From a virus, in IMG/VR virus record IMGVR_UViG_3300028925_007440, positions 1-36,479 of that record: a stretch of 36,479 nt of DNA; one strand, written 5' to 3'. How positions within the stretch are numbered: position 1 is the first letter of the stretch; each line of letters opens with the position of its first letter. The translations under genes were made by a program, and so were the position numbers. Shown piece by piece: positions 13,652-20,729 of this stretch. The notes under the pieces are model-generated. The model had not been told where the DNA came from, did no database searches, and worked only from the letters and a program-made list of their open reading frames with translations.

Positions 13652-13822
13652 TTAGTCTTCGGCTTGGTCGACTCTTAACATATCTCTATCAAAGTCGGAC
13701 ATATATCTTTCTTCGTAGAATTTCATATATGCCAAATCCGAAGCGTCATCTTTAGAATATCCTTGCTCAATAAAATCAGCTTGAAGACTTTCTAAGATGT
13801 AAGCGTTGAACTCGTCTCTCAT
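13652..13822 (-). CDS. Small acidic hypothetical protein
   Basis: 56 residues (starts MRDEFNAYILESLQADFIEQ), rich in Asp, Glu and Tyr. AAGGGAG precedes the ATG. Its start overlaps the stop of the upstream gene as ATGA, which supports it as a real gene despite its size. Confidence 0.55.
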   Translation of the reverse strand: MRDEFNAYILESLQADFIEQGYSKDDASDLAYMKFYEERYMSDFDRDMLRVDQAED

Positions 13823-14052
13823 AATTTAACTCCCTTTTCATTTTGACCTTTTGCGATTATCTGAAACGCTAAGTGGTCGACCTGTTGAAGTTCAAGACTT
13901 AAGGTTTTAATTTCAAACCTTAATAAATGTTTTGAAATCACAGGGACATTTTTAGGATTGTAAAGCAACCAAAGACAACCAAGAGTTAACAGAAAGTCTG
14001 TCAGCTCTTGGCTTAGCTTCATGCTCCGAGTCTGGGTTTTATAAGTCAGCAT
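13819..14052 (-). CDS. Small hypothetical protein with hydrophobic segment
   Basis: 77 residues with a hydrophobic stretch (about 18-31, LTDFLLTLGCLWLL) that could insert in a membrane. AAAGGGGGT is the SD. Not recognised; coupled to the following gene by ATGA. Confidence 0.55.
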   Translation of the reverse strand: MLTYKTQTRSMKLSQELTDFLLTLGCLWLLYNPKNVPVISKHLLRFEIKTLSLELQQVDHLAFQIIAKGQNEKGVKL

Positions 14053-14060
14053 GATTTTGG

Positions 14061-14471
14061 TTACCCCCTTTGAATTGTTAGGTCTTGTAAGGCTTCGTCT
14101 ATTTTGTCGTCAACATCTTCAGTCGTTGGACAGTAATCAACTTTGCTTTCGACATCGTCTATTCTATATTCTAAGTTACTTATTTCGTCACTTGGGTTAT
14201 CGTTTCGATTATCTATAACATCATTAACACCATCTATAAAAGAGTCGGTCATGTCATAGTCTTTAAGTAGATAATCTCTTAAAGATAATCTTTGAATCTC
14301 AGCAGTTTCCAATTTAACTTTTAATGTTTTATATTCAACTAAGAGACATTCAAGCTCCACTACATCGGATTCGATTAGTGTGTACTTGCCGTCTGTAAAA
14401 TCGTTGATGTCTAAAGATTGAATTTTCTTTAGTGTCTCAATGATTATTTCTATTGTATTAACTTCTATCAT
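14061..14471 (-). CDS. Acidic coiled-coil hypothetical protein
   Basis: 136 residues, strongly acidic, with long helical segments (EIIIETLKKIQSLDINDF, VELECLLVEYKTLKVKLETAE, ISNLEYRIDDVESKV). Coiled-coil formation is likely. First gene of the minus-strand operon, preceded by about 200 bases of leader. No family recognised. Confidence 0.58.
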   Translation of the reverse strand: MIEVNTIEIIIETLKKIQSLDINDFTDGKYTLIESDVVELECLLVEYKTLKVKLETAEIQRLSLRDYLLKDYDMTDSFIDGVNDVIDNRNDNPSDEISNLEYRIDDVESKVDYCPTTEDVDDKIDEALQDLTIQRG

Positions 14472-14681
14472 AATTTAACTCCGTTTTTTTTATTTGGTAT
14501 ATCTTGTTTTTAAGTTTCAATTAACAACTACATCTTTTTACTTTTTAAGGATTGTGTTCTTTGCCTAACGTTTTACGTTGCTAGGTCTTTGCCCTTGTTG
14601 GCTTGATGTTTGCCTTGTCTATGTCGGGGCTTTTTCCGACTGCACCTATTTCGTTTTTTCCATGTTTACCTCTTATATATA
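14472..14681 (-). promoter_or_regulatory. Structured leader of the minus-strand operon with mini-ORF
   Basis: About 200 untranslated bases separate the promoter from the first gene. Near the 5' end a 5-codon frame MEKTK (14663 to 14646) has a good SD (GAGG, 14672-14669). Two hairpins follow: GTCGG/CCGAC (14623-14640) and CCTAACGT/ACGT..TAGG (14564-14585, 3-base bulge). This could be an attenuation-style leader. On the plus strand I see nothing coding. Confidence 0.4.
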
Positions 14682-14709
14682 AGAATAGCACCTTGACCTA
14701 TATATACAA
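14682..14709 (-). promoter_or_regulatory. Minus-strand promoter, TTGTAT-N16-TATTCT
   Basis: Read on the minus strand, TTGTAT (14709-14704), a 16-base spacer and TATTCT (14687-14682). It is positioned to drive the five-gene minus-strand operon. Confidence 0.5.
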
Positions 14710-14744
14710 GGGCTAACTTTCTAAATATTAAACTTATTATATAA

Positions 14745-14761
14745 GCCCCTATTGACGGGGC
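14745..14761. terminator. GC-rich hairpin
   Basis: GCCCC (14745-14749) pairs with GGGGC (14757-14761) around TATTGAC in very AT-rich surroundings. It follows the minus-strand gene ending at 14876 and probably terminates it before the next minus-strand promoter. Confidence 0.45.
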
Positions 14762-14875
14762 ATTTAAGAGGACAAAAGTTTTTCATATTCATGGAGAGTT
14801 TGACAATATCCTTACTACAGCCATTTACATAATGTCTATTTTCACTTCTTTATTTTAGTTAGTTGACTCTGCGTA

Positions 14876-15205
14876 CTATTTAAGATTCTTAGAAAGAAGA
14901 ACGGCAATCAAATCAGGATTAAGAACAATGAACTTAAGCAATAGGTCAGCCTTGAAGTCAATGAGGTTTTCGCCTTTGTACGAATCTGATAGCATATCGA
15001 AGGCGTGTATGAGTTCATGAAGGAAGATAGACTCTGGTCTATTGATATCATCAAGAGCTACATAGATTTCTCTTTTCTCTAAATCACAGTAACCGCATAA
15101 TGGTTCATTGAATTTAATTTTTAGTTCTGGGAGTGTTGTTTCTATTAAGTCCCATTCTTTATAGGGCGTACCAAAGTATATCTTTTCTTGGTTGAAGTAA
15201 GACAT
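14876..15205 (-). CDS. HExxH zinc-metallopeptidase-like protein
   Basis: 109 residues with FLHELIHAFD (HExxH), followed about 17 residues later by NLIDFKADLLLKF, where an acidic residue could be the third ligand. This is the layout of small ImmA/IrrE-type or minigluzincin-like metallopeptidases. GYCDLEKREIYVALD forms the preceding strand region. In phages such proteins may cleave repressors or host factors. No SD; a TAAACT box lies only 5 bases before the ATG, so the message may be leaderless. Its promoter overlaps that of the portal gene. Confidence 0.62.
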   Translation of the reverse strand: MSYFNQEKIYFGTPYKEWDLIETTLPELKIKFNEPLCGYCDLEKREIYVALDDINRPESIFLHELIHAFDMLSDSYKGENLIDFKADLLLKFIVLNPDLIAVLLSKNLK

Positions 15206-15210
15206 ATCAT

Positions 15211-15241
15211 AGTTTACATGATTGAGAAATTAGAGTAAAAT
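15211..15241. promoter_or_regulatory. Overlapping opposed promoters
   Basis: Plus strand: TTTACA (15213-15218)-N17-TAAAAT (15236-15241), 8 bases before the portal ATG at 15250. Minus strand: TTTACT (15239-15234)-N17-TAAACT (15216-15211), 5 bases before the ATG at 15205. Each promoter's -10 overlaps the other's -35, so the two cannot be occupied at once. Confidence 0.5.
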
Positions 15242-15249
15242 ACTTGGAA

Positions 15250-17289
15250 ATGGGATATCTTGATAACTTTACTAAATGGAAGATTTTTGAACCTTCTGAA
15301 GCAAAACAAAAAGAAACACCGAGAATGGGAGAGATGGCAGTTAATGAATCTTTGCTATATGGACAAAATACATTCTCTAAATATAACCCTGATACTTTAG
15401 TTGGTAGAAAGGGTTTATTGGCATATGACAAAATGCGAATAGACGATACTGTTAAGTCTTCTCTAATTTTAAAAAAATATGCTGTGTTAGCACCTAACTT
15501 TAGAATAGTACCTGCGAGTGATGAACAACAAGACATAGATGTAGCGAATTATTTAGAATACTGCTTTGACCATATGGAAGGGTCTATCTACGATTCTATA
15601 TTACAGATACTTACAGCTCTTGACTTTGGATATAGTATAACAGAAATAAATTTTGAAATATTTGACGAAGGTGACTTTAAAGGCATGGTAGGTTTGAAGT
15701 CTCTTAAAACTAAATACCCACACTATTATCAATTTGAAGTAGATGCTTATTCTAATATTAAAAAAAATGGTTTGATATACAATGTAGGCGGGTCTGAAAA
15801 GAAGCTGCCTTTAGATAAGTTTGTTATTTACTCATATCAAAAAGAATTTGGTAATCCATACGGCAACTCCGATTTAAGATGTGCATATCGTGGTTACTGG
15901 TCTAAAGACGTATTAATAAAATTTTGGAATATCTATCTTGAAAGGTTTGCAATGCCAACAGTAGTTGGACAATATGCTTCTAATGATTCGGGTAGTGTAA
16001 ATAATCTTAGAAACATTTTAGATAACCTATCTGCTAAAACATCTATTTCTCATAGGATGGGTGAATTTGATTTAAGTTTATTAGAATCTTCAAGAAACAG
16101 TACACAAGAATATCAAGCCGCTTTAAACTTCTACAACAAAATGATTGCCAGAAGTATTCTTATTCCTGATAGATTGTTTGCAGAGGGCGAGACTGGTGCA
16201 TACGCACAATCTAAAATTCACTTTGATGTATTCTTATGGGTTGTAGAAAAACTAAGACAAGACATTGAAGAGATTGTTATGAAGGAACAATTAGTTAGAA
16301 GACTGATTAATTACAATTTTAAAAATGTAAAAAAACTTCCGAGCTTTAAATTCAATCCTCTTACTGATGAACAGAAACTAGCTCTTAATGGTATGTTTAT
16401 TGATGCTGTCTCTAAAGGGGTCATCACTAAAAACGATGAAGATGAAAACTATATTAGAGAGTCATTAAACTTCCCTCTTGCAAAAAAACCTGTGGAAAAA
16501 GAAGACAAAGAAACTCCTGACCCTATTGAAGAGGAAGTAGAAACTGAGGAAGTAGAAGTTGAAGAGAAAGAAGAAGAGGTAACAACAGAACAAAAAGACA
16601 ATGCTATTTCTGATATAGACTTTACACCGACTGATAGTATGAAAGCTGAAGCGGATAGAGGATTAGCTTGGAGAAAAGAATTTAAAAGAGGTGGCACTCT
16701 TGTTGGAGTAGCCAGAGCTAATCAACTTTCTAATAAAGAAAACCTAAGTCCAAGCACAGTTAAGCGTATGTTCTCTTTCTTTAGTAGACATGAAGTAGAT
16801 AAACAAGGAAAGGGTTTTAACAAAGGTAGTGATGGCTATCCAAGTGCAGGTAGAATTGCTTGGGCTCTCTGGGGTGGAGACGCAGGATTCTCTTGGTCAA
16901 GAAAGAAAAGGAATCAATTAGAAAGAGAAACAGAGAACTCACAATTGTTTTCTATAGTTGAGGAACAAAAGAACCTTCTCAAAGAGTTCATTACTAAAAA
17001 ATTTGCAAAAGAAGAACTTACTATCAAGTTTATTAAATCTGGAATTGACCTAAAAAAGAAACAAGCAATTAAAGATGAAGTAAAAAAAGATTCAGACAAT
17101 ATTGATGATGGACAAGCAGCACTTGTTGATATAAAAATAGAAAATTACTTTGACCAACATTTAGCAAACGTCTACATACATCTTATAGATTCTGTAACAC
17201 AAAATAATGAAATAGACAATATTCTCAATGGTATTGATGAAATATACGAAAGTGACTATATTGAAAATTTAGAATTATTAAGAGTGTGA
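15250..17289 (+). CDS. Portal protein (Mu gp29/DUF935-like) with C-terminal extension
   Basis: 679 residues from ATG 15250 (TTG at 15244 is the alternative). Residues 1-410 match the Mu gp29/DUF935 portal pattern (SSLILKKYAVLAPNFRIVPAS, ALDFGYSITEINFEI, FGNPYGNSDLRCAYRGYWSKD, YLERFAMPTVVGQY, RSILIPDRLFAEGETGAYAQS). An acidic linker (about 425-448) leads to a recurring phage domain (about 461-550: RGLAWRKEF, LSPSTVKRMFSFFSRHEVDK, PSAGRIAWALWGGDAG) of unknown function, then a helical tail. The portal forms the dodecameric packaging vertex. No SD; start lies 8 bases after a -10 box. Confidence 0.87.
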   Translation: MGYLDNFTKWKIFEPSEAKQKETPRMGEMAVNESLLYGQNTFSKYNPDTLVGRKGLLAYDKMRIDDTVKSSLILKKYAVLAPNFRIVPASDEQQDIDVANYLEYCFDHMEGSIYDSILQILTALDFGYSITEINFEIFDEGDFKGMVGLKSLKTKYPHYYQFEVDAYSNIKKNGLIYNVGGSEKKLPLDKFVIYSYQKEFGNPYGNSDLRCAYRGYWSKDVLIKFWNIYLERFAMPTVVGQYASNDSGSVNNLRNILDNLSAKTSISHRMGEFDLSLLESSRNSTQEYQAALNFYNKMIARSILIPDRLFAEGETGAYAQSKIHFDVFLWVVEKLRQDIEEIVMKEQLVRRLINYNFKNVKKLPSFKFNPLTDEQKLALNGMFIDAVSKGVITKNDEDENYIRESLNFPLAKKPVEKEDKETPDPIEEEVETEEVEVEEKEEEVTTEQKDNAISDIDFTPTDSMKAEADRGLAWRKEFKRGGTLVGVARANQLSNKENLSPSTVKRMFSFFSRHEVDKQGKGFNKGSDGYPSAGRIAWALWGGDAGFSWSRKKRNQLERETENSQLFSIVEEQKNLLKEFITKKFAKEELTIKFIKSGIDLKKKQAIKDEVKKDSDNIDDGQAALVDIKIENYFDQHLANVYIHLIDSVTQNNEIDNILNGIDEIYESDYIENLELLRV

Positions 17290-17290
17290 T

Positions 17291-17476
17291 ATGACAACAA
17301 TTTCATCTGTTCAAACTAATCCAAGCTCTCATGTAGTAGCCTATTCAACTAAAAATATTTACGATGCCGAGTTTAGGTGTTTACAATGTGGTAAATTACT
17401 GGCAAAATACAATCAAGAGCAAAGTTTTTTTTTGCAAGTAAAATGTCCAAGATGTAGAACATTAAAAGAAATTTAA
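17291..17476 (+). CDS. com: Com-like zinc-ribbon protein
   Basis: 61 residues. The C-terminal half (FRCLQCGKLLAKYN, then LQVKCPRCRTLKEI) has two CxxC pairs and the LL / VKCPRC-TL pattern of phage Mu Com, a zinc-binding mRNA-binding protein that activates translation of the DNA-modification gene mom. No mom-like gene is visible here; the only DNA-modification gene is the Dam-like one at 24159. It sits between portal and protease, 1 base after the portal stop, so it may regulate a head gene. The N-terminal 27 residues are unassigned. Confidence 0.75.
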   Translation: MTTISSVQTNPSSHVVAYSTKNIYDAEFRCLQCGKLLAKYNQEQSFFLQVKCPRCRTLKEI

Positions 17477-17486
17477 GGAGAAGAAA

Positions 17487-18860
17487 ATGGCAATTGACCG
17501 AGAAGAACTAGATGATATGCAGGTATCGCAAGATGGAATACCACCTAGAGATAGGGAACTGTATGCAATGGAAGATGTGTATACAACACCTGAACTTGCT
17601 ATAGAAAGAGCAAGAGAAATGGGGGGCGAGGGTCATCATGAACAAACTTATGTTATAGATGATAAAAAAGTATCTTTGTATATGCCTTTTCCAACTCATG
17701 AAGAATATTTAGAAGTTAAAGCTAAAAGTGAAGAAGAAGAAGTAGAAGAAGTAGAGGTTAAAGAAGAAGTTACTGCAAGTGACGTTCATATTGAAAAACC
17801 TTTTTCACAACTAGAGTGTGATTGCGATGAAGGCAAAACAACTTGTGACTGTGAGAAAACAGAAACAACAGCTAACGATTATTCTTTAGAGCAAACATTT
17901 AATATTAATGGTATTGAGATTTTCTCTGAAGGCAAATGGAATGGCGACCAATATACAGCAAAAGATTTAAATGCAATGGTTACTAGCTTTGGTATGACAG
18001 GGTTTGAACCACCCGTTAAGCTTGGTCATAACGAAGAGCAACCAGAACTCAAAGATGGTTCTCCTGCTCTTGGTTATATAAACAAAATTTACGTTGAAGG
18101 AAAAAAACTCCTTGCTGACTTTAAAGAGCTTCCTAAAAAAGTTTATGAAGCAATAAAGCGAGGAAATTACAAAAGAGTTAGTTCTGAAATTTATTGGAAC
18201 TACGCAAAAGATGGCAAGGTATTCGATAGGGTACTAAAAGCTGTTGCACTACTTGGAGCGGAAGTTCCTGCCGTAACAAACTTAGAGTCAATAACTGGTT
18301 TGTATAGCAAGGACAACTCCAAACTAAAAATCTATGATAAGGGGGTTGATATAGTGGACAACGAACAAACTAACTATTCAATCGAGGTAGCTCAACTGAA
18401 GGAAGAACTTGAAAAATCAAATCAAGAGAAAGCTGATGCTATCCAACAACTAAAAGAAAAAGATGAAGTTATAAAAACTGATGCTATTACTTCTTATATG
18501 AAAGAATTAAAAGCTGATGGTAAAGTACTACCTGTCTTTGAAAAAGAACTTGTAGCTTTAATGTCTCATTCATCTGATGAAAAAATCTTCAAATATACTG
18601 AAGATGATACAGAGCTTGAACTTTCACAGTTTGAACTTTGTAAAAAAATCTTTTCATCTATACCTTCTCTAATAGAGTTTTCTGAACTATCAGAAGCAGC
18701 AGACATCCCTGAAGATTATACAAATGCTGGTGTTGAAGCAGATAGAAGAGCAAAACTTTACATGGAAAAAGGAAAAGCTGACAATTATAGAGATGCCCTA
18801 TATGCAGTTTTAAACAAAGATGAAGATTTGAAAAATCAATACGACAAGGAAGGTAAATAA
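17487..18860 (+). CDS. Capsid maturation protease fused to scaffold (Mu gpI-like)
   Basis: 457 residues. Residues about 1-130 are an acidic, poorly conserved extension with CDCDEGKTTCDCEK. The protease-like core spans about 145-275: VKLGHNEEQ with the probable catalytic His, ALGYINKIYVEGKKLLADF, AIKRGNYKRVSSEIYW with the probable Ser, and LLGAEVPAV. The order matches Mu gpI-type proteases. The last 170 residues are helical with a coiled coil (VAQLKEELEKSNQEKADAI), as in scaffolds. SD AAGGAG. An internal GTG with its own SD could yield free scaffold. Confidence 0.8.
   Translation: MAIDREELDDMQVSQDGIPPRDRELYAMEDVYTTPELAIERAREMGGEGHHEQTYVIDDKKVSLYMPFPTHEEYLEVKAKSEEEEVEEVEVKEEVTASDVHIEKPFSQLECDCDEGKTTCDCEKTETTANDYSLEQTFNINGIEIFSEGKWNGDQYTAKDLNAMVTSFGMTGFEPPVKLGHNEEQPELKDGSPALGYINKIYVEGKKLLADFKELPKKVYEAIKRGNYKRVSSEIYWNYAKDGKVFDRVLKAVALLGAEVPAVTNLESITGLYSKDNSKLKIYDKGVDIVDNEQTNYSIEVAQLKEELEKSNQEKADAIQQLKEKDEVIKTDAITSYMKELKADGKVLPVFEKELVALMSHSSDEKIFKYTEDDTELELSQFELCKKIFSSIPSLIEFSELSEAADIPEDYTNAGVEADRRAKLYMEKGKADNYRDALYAVLNKDEDLKNQYDKEGK
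18354..18860 (+). CDS. Internal in-frame scaffold protein (candidate)
   Basis: GTG at 18354 is in frame with the protease gene and is preceded by AAGGGGG (18339-18345) at 8 bases, an SD stronger than many real ones here. Translation would give a 168-residue helical protein beginning (V/M)DNEQTNYSIEVAQLKEE, exactly the scaffold part without the protease. Lambda C/Nu3 and Mu I/Z use the same nested arrangement. Established for those phages, inferred here. Confidence 0.6.
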   Translation: MDNEQTNYSIEVAQLKEELEKSNQEKADAIQQLKEKDEVIKTDAITSYMKELKADGKVLPVFEKELVALMSHSSDEKIFKYTEDDTELELSQFELCKKIFSSIPSLIEFSELSEAADIPEDYTNAGVEADRRAKLYMEKGKADNYRDALYAVLNKDEDLKNQYDKEGK

Positions 18861-18861
18861 A

Positions 18862-19221
18862 ATGGCAAATCGTACATACTTAACAATGATTGCTTCAGAA
18901 GACTTAAGTACATCACAATTTAAAATACTTAGTGTTTCTGGAGAAAATACAGTAGCTCTTAGAGTAGCCGCAGGTGCGGGTGTTCTTGGAATATTAGACA
19001 ACAAGCCTAAAAACGGAGAAAACGCAACAGTTGTTGTTGCAGGTTTAACTCGTTGTATGGCTGGTGGTACAGTAGCAGCAGGTAGCTGGATTTCTGTTAC
19101 TGCTTCTGGAACTGGCTTAGCAGCTACATCTGGACAATATATTCTTGGAAAATCTATTACTGGAGTAGCAAGTGGAGCTTATTTCCAACTTCTAGTTCAA
19201 CATAATGGTTACAGAGGGTAG
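18862..19221 (+). CDS. Head decoration protein (DUF2190-like)
   Basis: 119 residues, Gly/Ala/Val-rich and strand-rich (LRVAAGAGVLGILDNKPKNGENATVVVAGLTRCMAG... GQYILGKSITGVASG). The pattern of alternating G-x-G turns and its place between scaffold and major capsid match DUF2190-like capsid decoration proteins that trimerise on the shell. SD AAGGAAGG. One base separates it from the protease stop. Confidence 0.78.
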   Translation: MANRTYLTMIASEDLSTSQFKILSVSGENTVALRVAAGAGVLGILDNKPKNGENATVVVAGLTRCMAGGTVAAGSWISVTASGTGLAATSGQYILGKSITGVASGAYFQLLVQHNGYRG

Positions 19222-19249
19222 TAAAAATTAATTTTAAAGGAGACATAAA

Positions 19250-20197
19250 ATGTCAATAACAGCAAGAGACGTTCACATTGATGCACCCTTAACAAACCTT
19301 GTGGTTGGCTTTGAACCAACAGGGTTTATTGTTCAGGATATTTTTCCAATGATAAACGTAAATAAACAAAGTGACGTATTTTTTAAATACGACAAAGGGG
19401 ACTTCTTCAGAATCCCATCTACTACAGCTAGAGCTCCTAAAACAAAAGGTAGAACAGTAACATATAATGTTTCATCAGAAACATACTATGCTTCAAACTA
19501 CGCTTTAGTAGAAGAAATTGACTATGAAACAATAGTTAATGCTGACGACCCACTAAAAATAAAAGAAAAGTCTGCAAGAAATTGTGCTAATCTTTTACAT
19601 TTAGACTGGGAAAATAGAGTAGCAAATACTTTAACAACAGGAAGCAACTTAGGCTCATACGCAGCAGTTGCATCTCTCTGGTCTTCATCAACAGCAGGAA
19701 CATCCGACCCATTCGGAGATATCGCTACTGGTAAAGAAGCAGTTAGAAGCACTACTGGTCTTGACCCTAACGTAATTATCTTTGGTAGAGAAGTGTATAA
19801 CGCACTTATCAGACACCAAGACATTCTTGACAGAATCAAGTATGTTCAAAAGGGTGTTGTTACTAAAGACTTACTTGCTGCATTGTTCGATGTAGACGAA
19901 GTTCTTATCGGTAACGCAGTTAAAAACTCTGGTGCTGAAAATTCAGCAGACAGTTTTGCAAGTGTATGGTCTGACAATACAGTCATTATGCACAAAGCTC
20001 AACCATCAACTGATGGCAGAGACCCTTCATTAGGTTATTCATTTAGATGGACTAACCCATTGTTAGGTGCTCCAATGGCAGTTGAGTCTTGGGAAGACCC
20101 TGATAGAGGAATGTTCTCCAATGTTAGAGTTCAATATTACCAAGATGAGAAAATCGTAGCTCCTGAGCTAGGTTATCTTTGGACTGATTGTGTATAA
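19250..20197 (+). CDS. Major capsid protein
   Basis: 315 residues. N-terminal region ARDVHIDAPLTNLVVGFEPTGFIVQDIFPMINVNKQSDVFFKYDKGDFFR is typical of phage major capsid proteins with the HK97 fold; later LDWENRVANTL, DPNVIIFGREVYNAL, DEVLIGNAVKNS and SFRWTNPLLGAPMAVESWEDPDRG fit the capsid core. It follows the decoration protein, has the strong SD AAAGGAGA, and is closed by the best terminator in the window, consistent with high expression. Confidence 0.88.
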   Translation: MSITARDVHIDAPLTNLVVGFEPTGFIVQDIFPMINVNKQSDVFFKYDKGDFFRIPSTTARAPKTKGRTVTYNVSSETYYASNYALVEEIDYETIVNADDPLKIKEKSARNCANLLHLDWENRVANTLTTGSNLGSYAAVASLWSSSTAGTSDPFGDIATGKEAVRSTTGLDPNVIIFGREVYNALIRHQDILDRIKYVQKGVVTKDLLAALFDVDEVLIGNAVKNSGAENSADSFASVWSDNTVIMHKAQPSTDGRDPSLGYSFRWTNPLLGAPMAVESWEDPDRGMFSNVRVQYYQDEKIVAPELGYLWTDCV

Positions 20198-20210
20198 CAA
20201 TTAGTATAAG

Positions 20211-20234
20211 GGGAGTAGGCAACTGCTCCCTTTT
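20211..20234 (+). terminator. Rho-independent terminator after capsid gene
   Basis: GGGAGTAG (20211-20218) pairs with CTGCTCCC (20223-20230), one G-U pair, around a GCAA tetraloop and is followed by TTTT. It ends the head operon 13 bases after the capsid stop. Confidence 0.8.
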
Positions 20235-20309
20235 CCCATAAGTCATGGATAAAAAGACTTCCATAGAACATGGATTAAAAGTTCAAATACAATAAGCGAG
20301 GTATTTGAA

Positions 20310-20411
20310 ATGACAAACTTAATACATTCTTCATCTCTCAGGTCTTACCAAAGACAGCTCTTGAGAAAAAGAACAATTAGTATTCTTTCTTACTTACAAT
20401 TACTCAGTTAA
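20310..20411 (+). CDS. Possible 33-residue basic peptide
   Basis: Starts MTNLIHSSSLRSYQRQLLRK, basic and hydrophobic, with GAGG 8 bases upstream. It ends 9 bases before the next gene. Nothing else supports it; it could be chance in an intergenic stretch of about 220 bases. Confidence 0.3.
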   Translation: MTNLIHSSSLRSYQRQLLRKRTISILSYLQLLS

Positions 20412-20420
20412 AGTATAGAG

Positions 20421-20729
20421 ATGGACAAACAGAAACTTTTAGAATATTTAAAGAAAAACATCTTTATTATACCTATAGTTGCGTCAATAATTATTGGAAC
20501 ATTTACTGGTATCAAATACATAGTTACTATGACTGACTCTATTCATAAGTCAGAACAACAAATTGTAAATTTGGAAAGAGATTTGGGTGTAGAGCGAGAC
20601 AAGATTATAGAGATATCTGCAAGACTTGGAAGAGCAGAAGGTACATGGGAAATGGCAGAAAACTTATACCGAGTCCTAGCTGACCAAGTGAGAGAGCAAG
20701 AATATGATATCAAAGACCTTAATCGCTAG
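20421..20729 (+). CDS. Membrane-anchored coiled-coil protein, inner-spanin-like
   Basis: 102 residues with one N-terminal TM helix (about 13-35, NIFIIPIVASIIIGTFTGIKYIV) and a long periplasm-side coiled coil (SIHKSEQQIVNLERDLGVERDKIIEISARLGRAEG). This is a textbook inner-spanin or Rz-like layout. The next gene begins inside its end and encodes an exported protein, again like a spanin pair. Weak SD (GTATAGAG). Confidence 0.62.
   Translation: MDKQKLLEYLKKNIFIIPIVASIIIGTFTGIKYIVTMTDSIHKSEQQIVNLERDLGVERDKIIEISARLGRAEGTWEMAENLYRVLADQVREQEYDIKDLNR

Noticed and set aside
14800-14835. Plus-strand promoter starting with TTGACA at 14800
   Set aside because: No acceptable -10 at 15-18 bases; the overlapping promoters at 15211-15241 better explain portal transcription.
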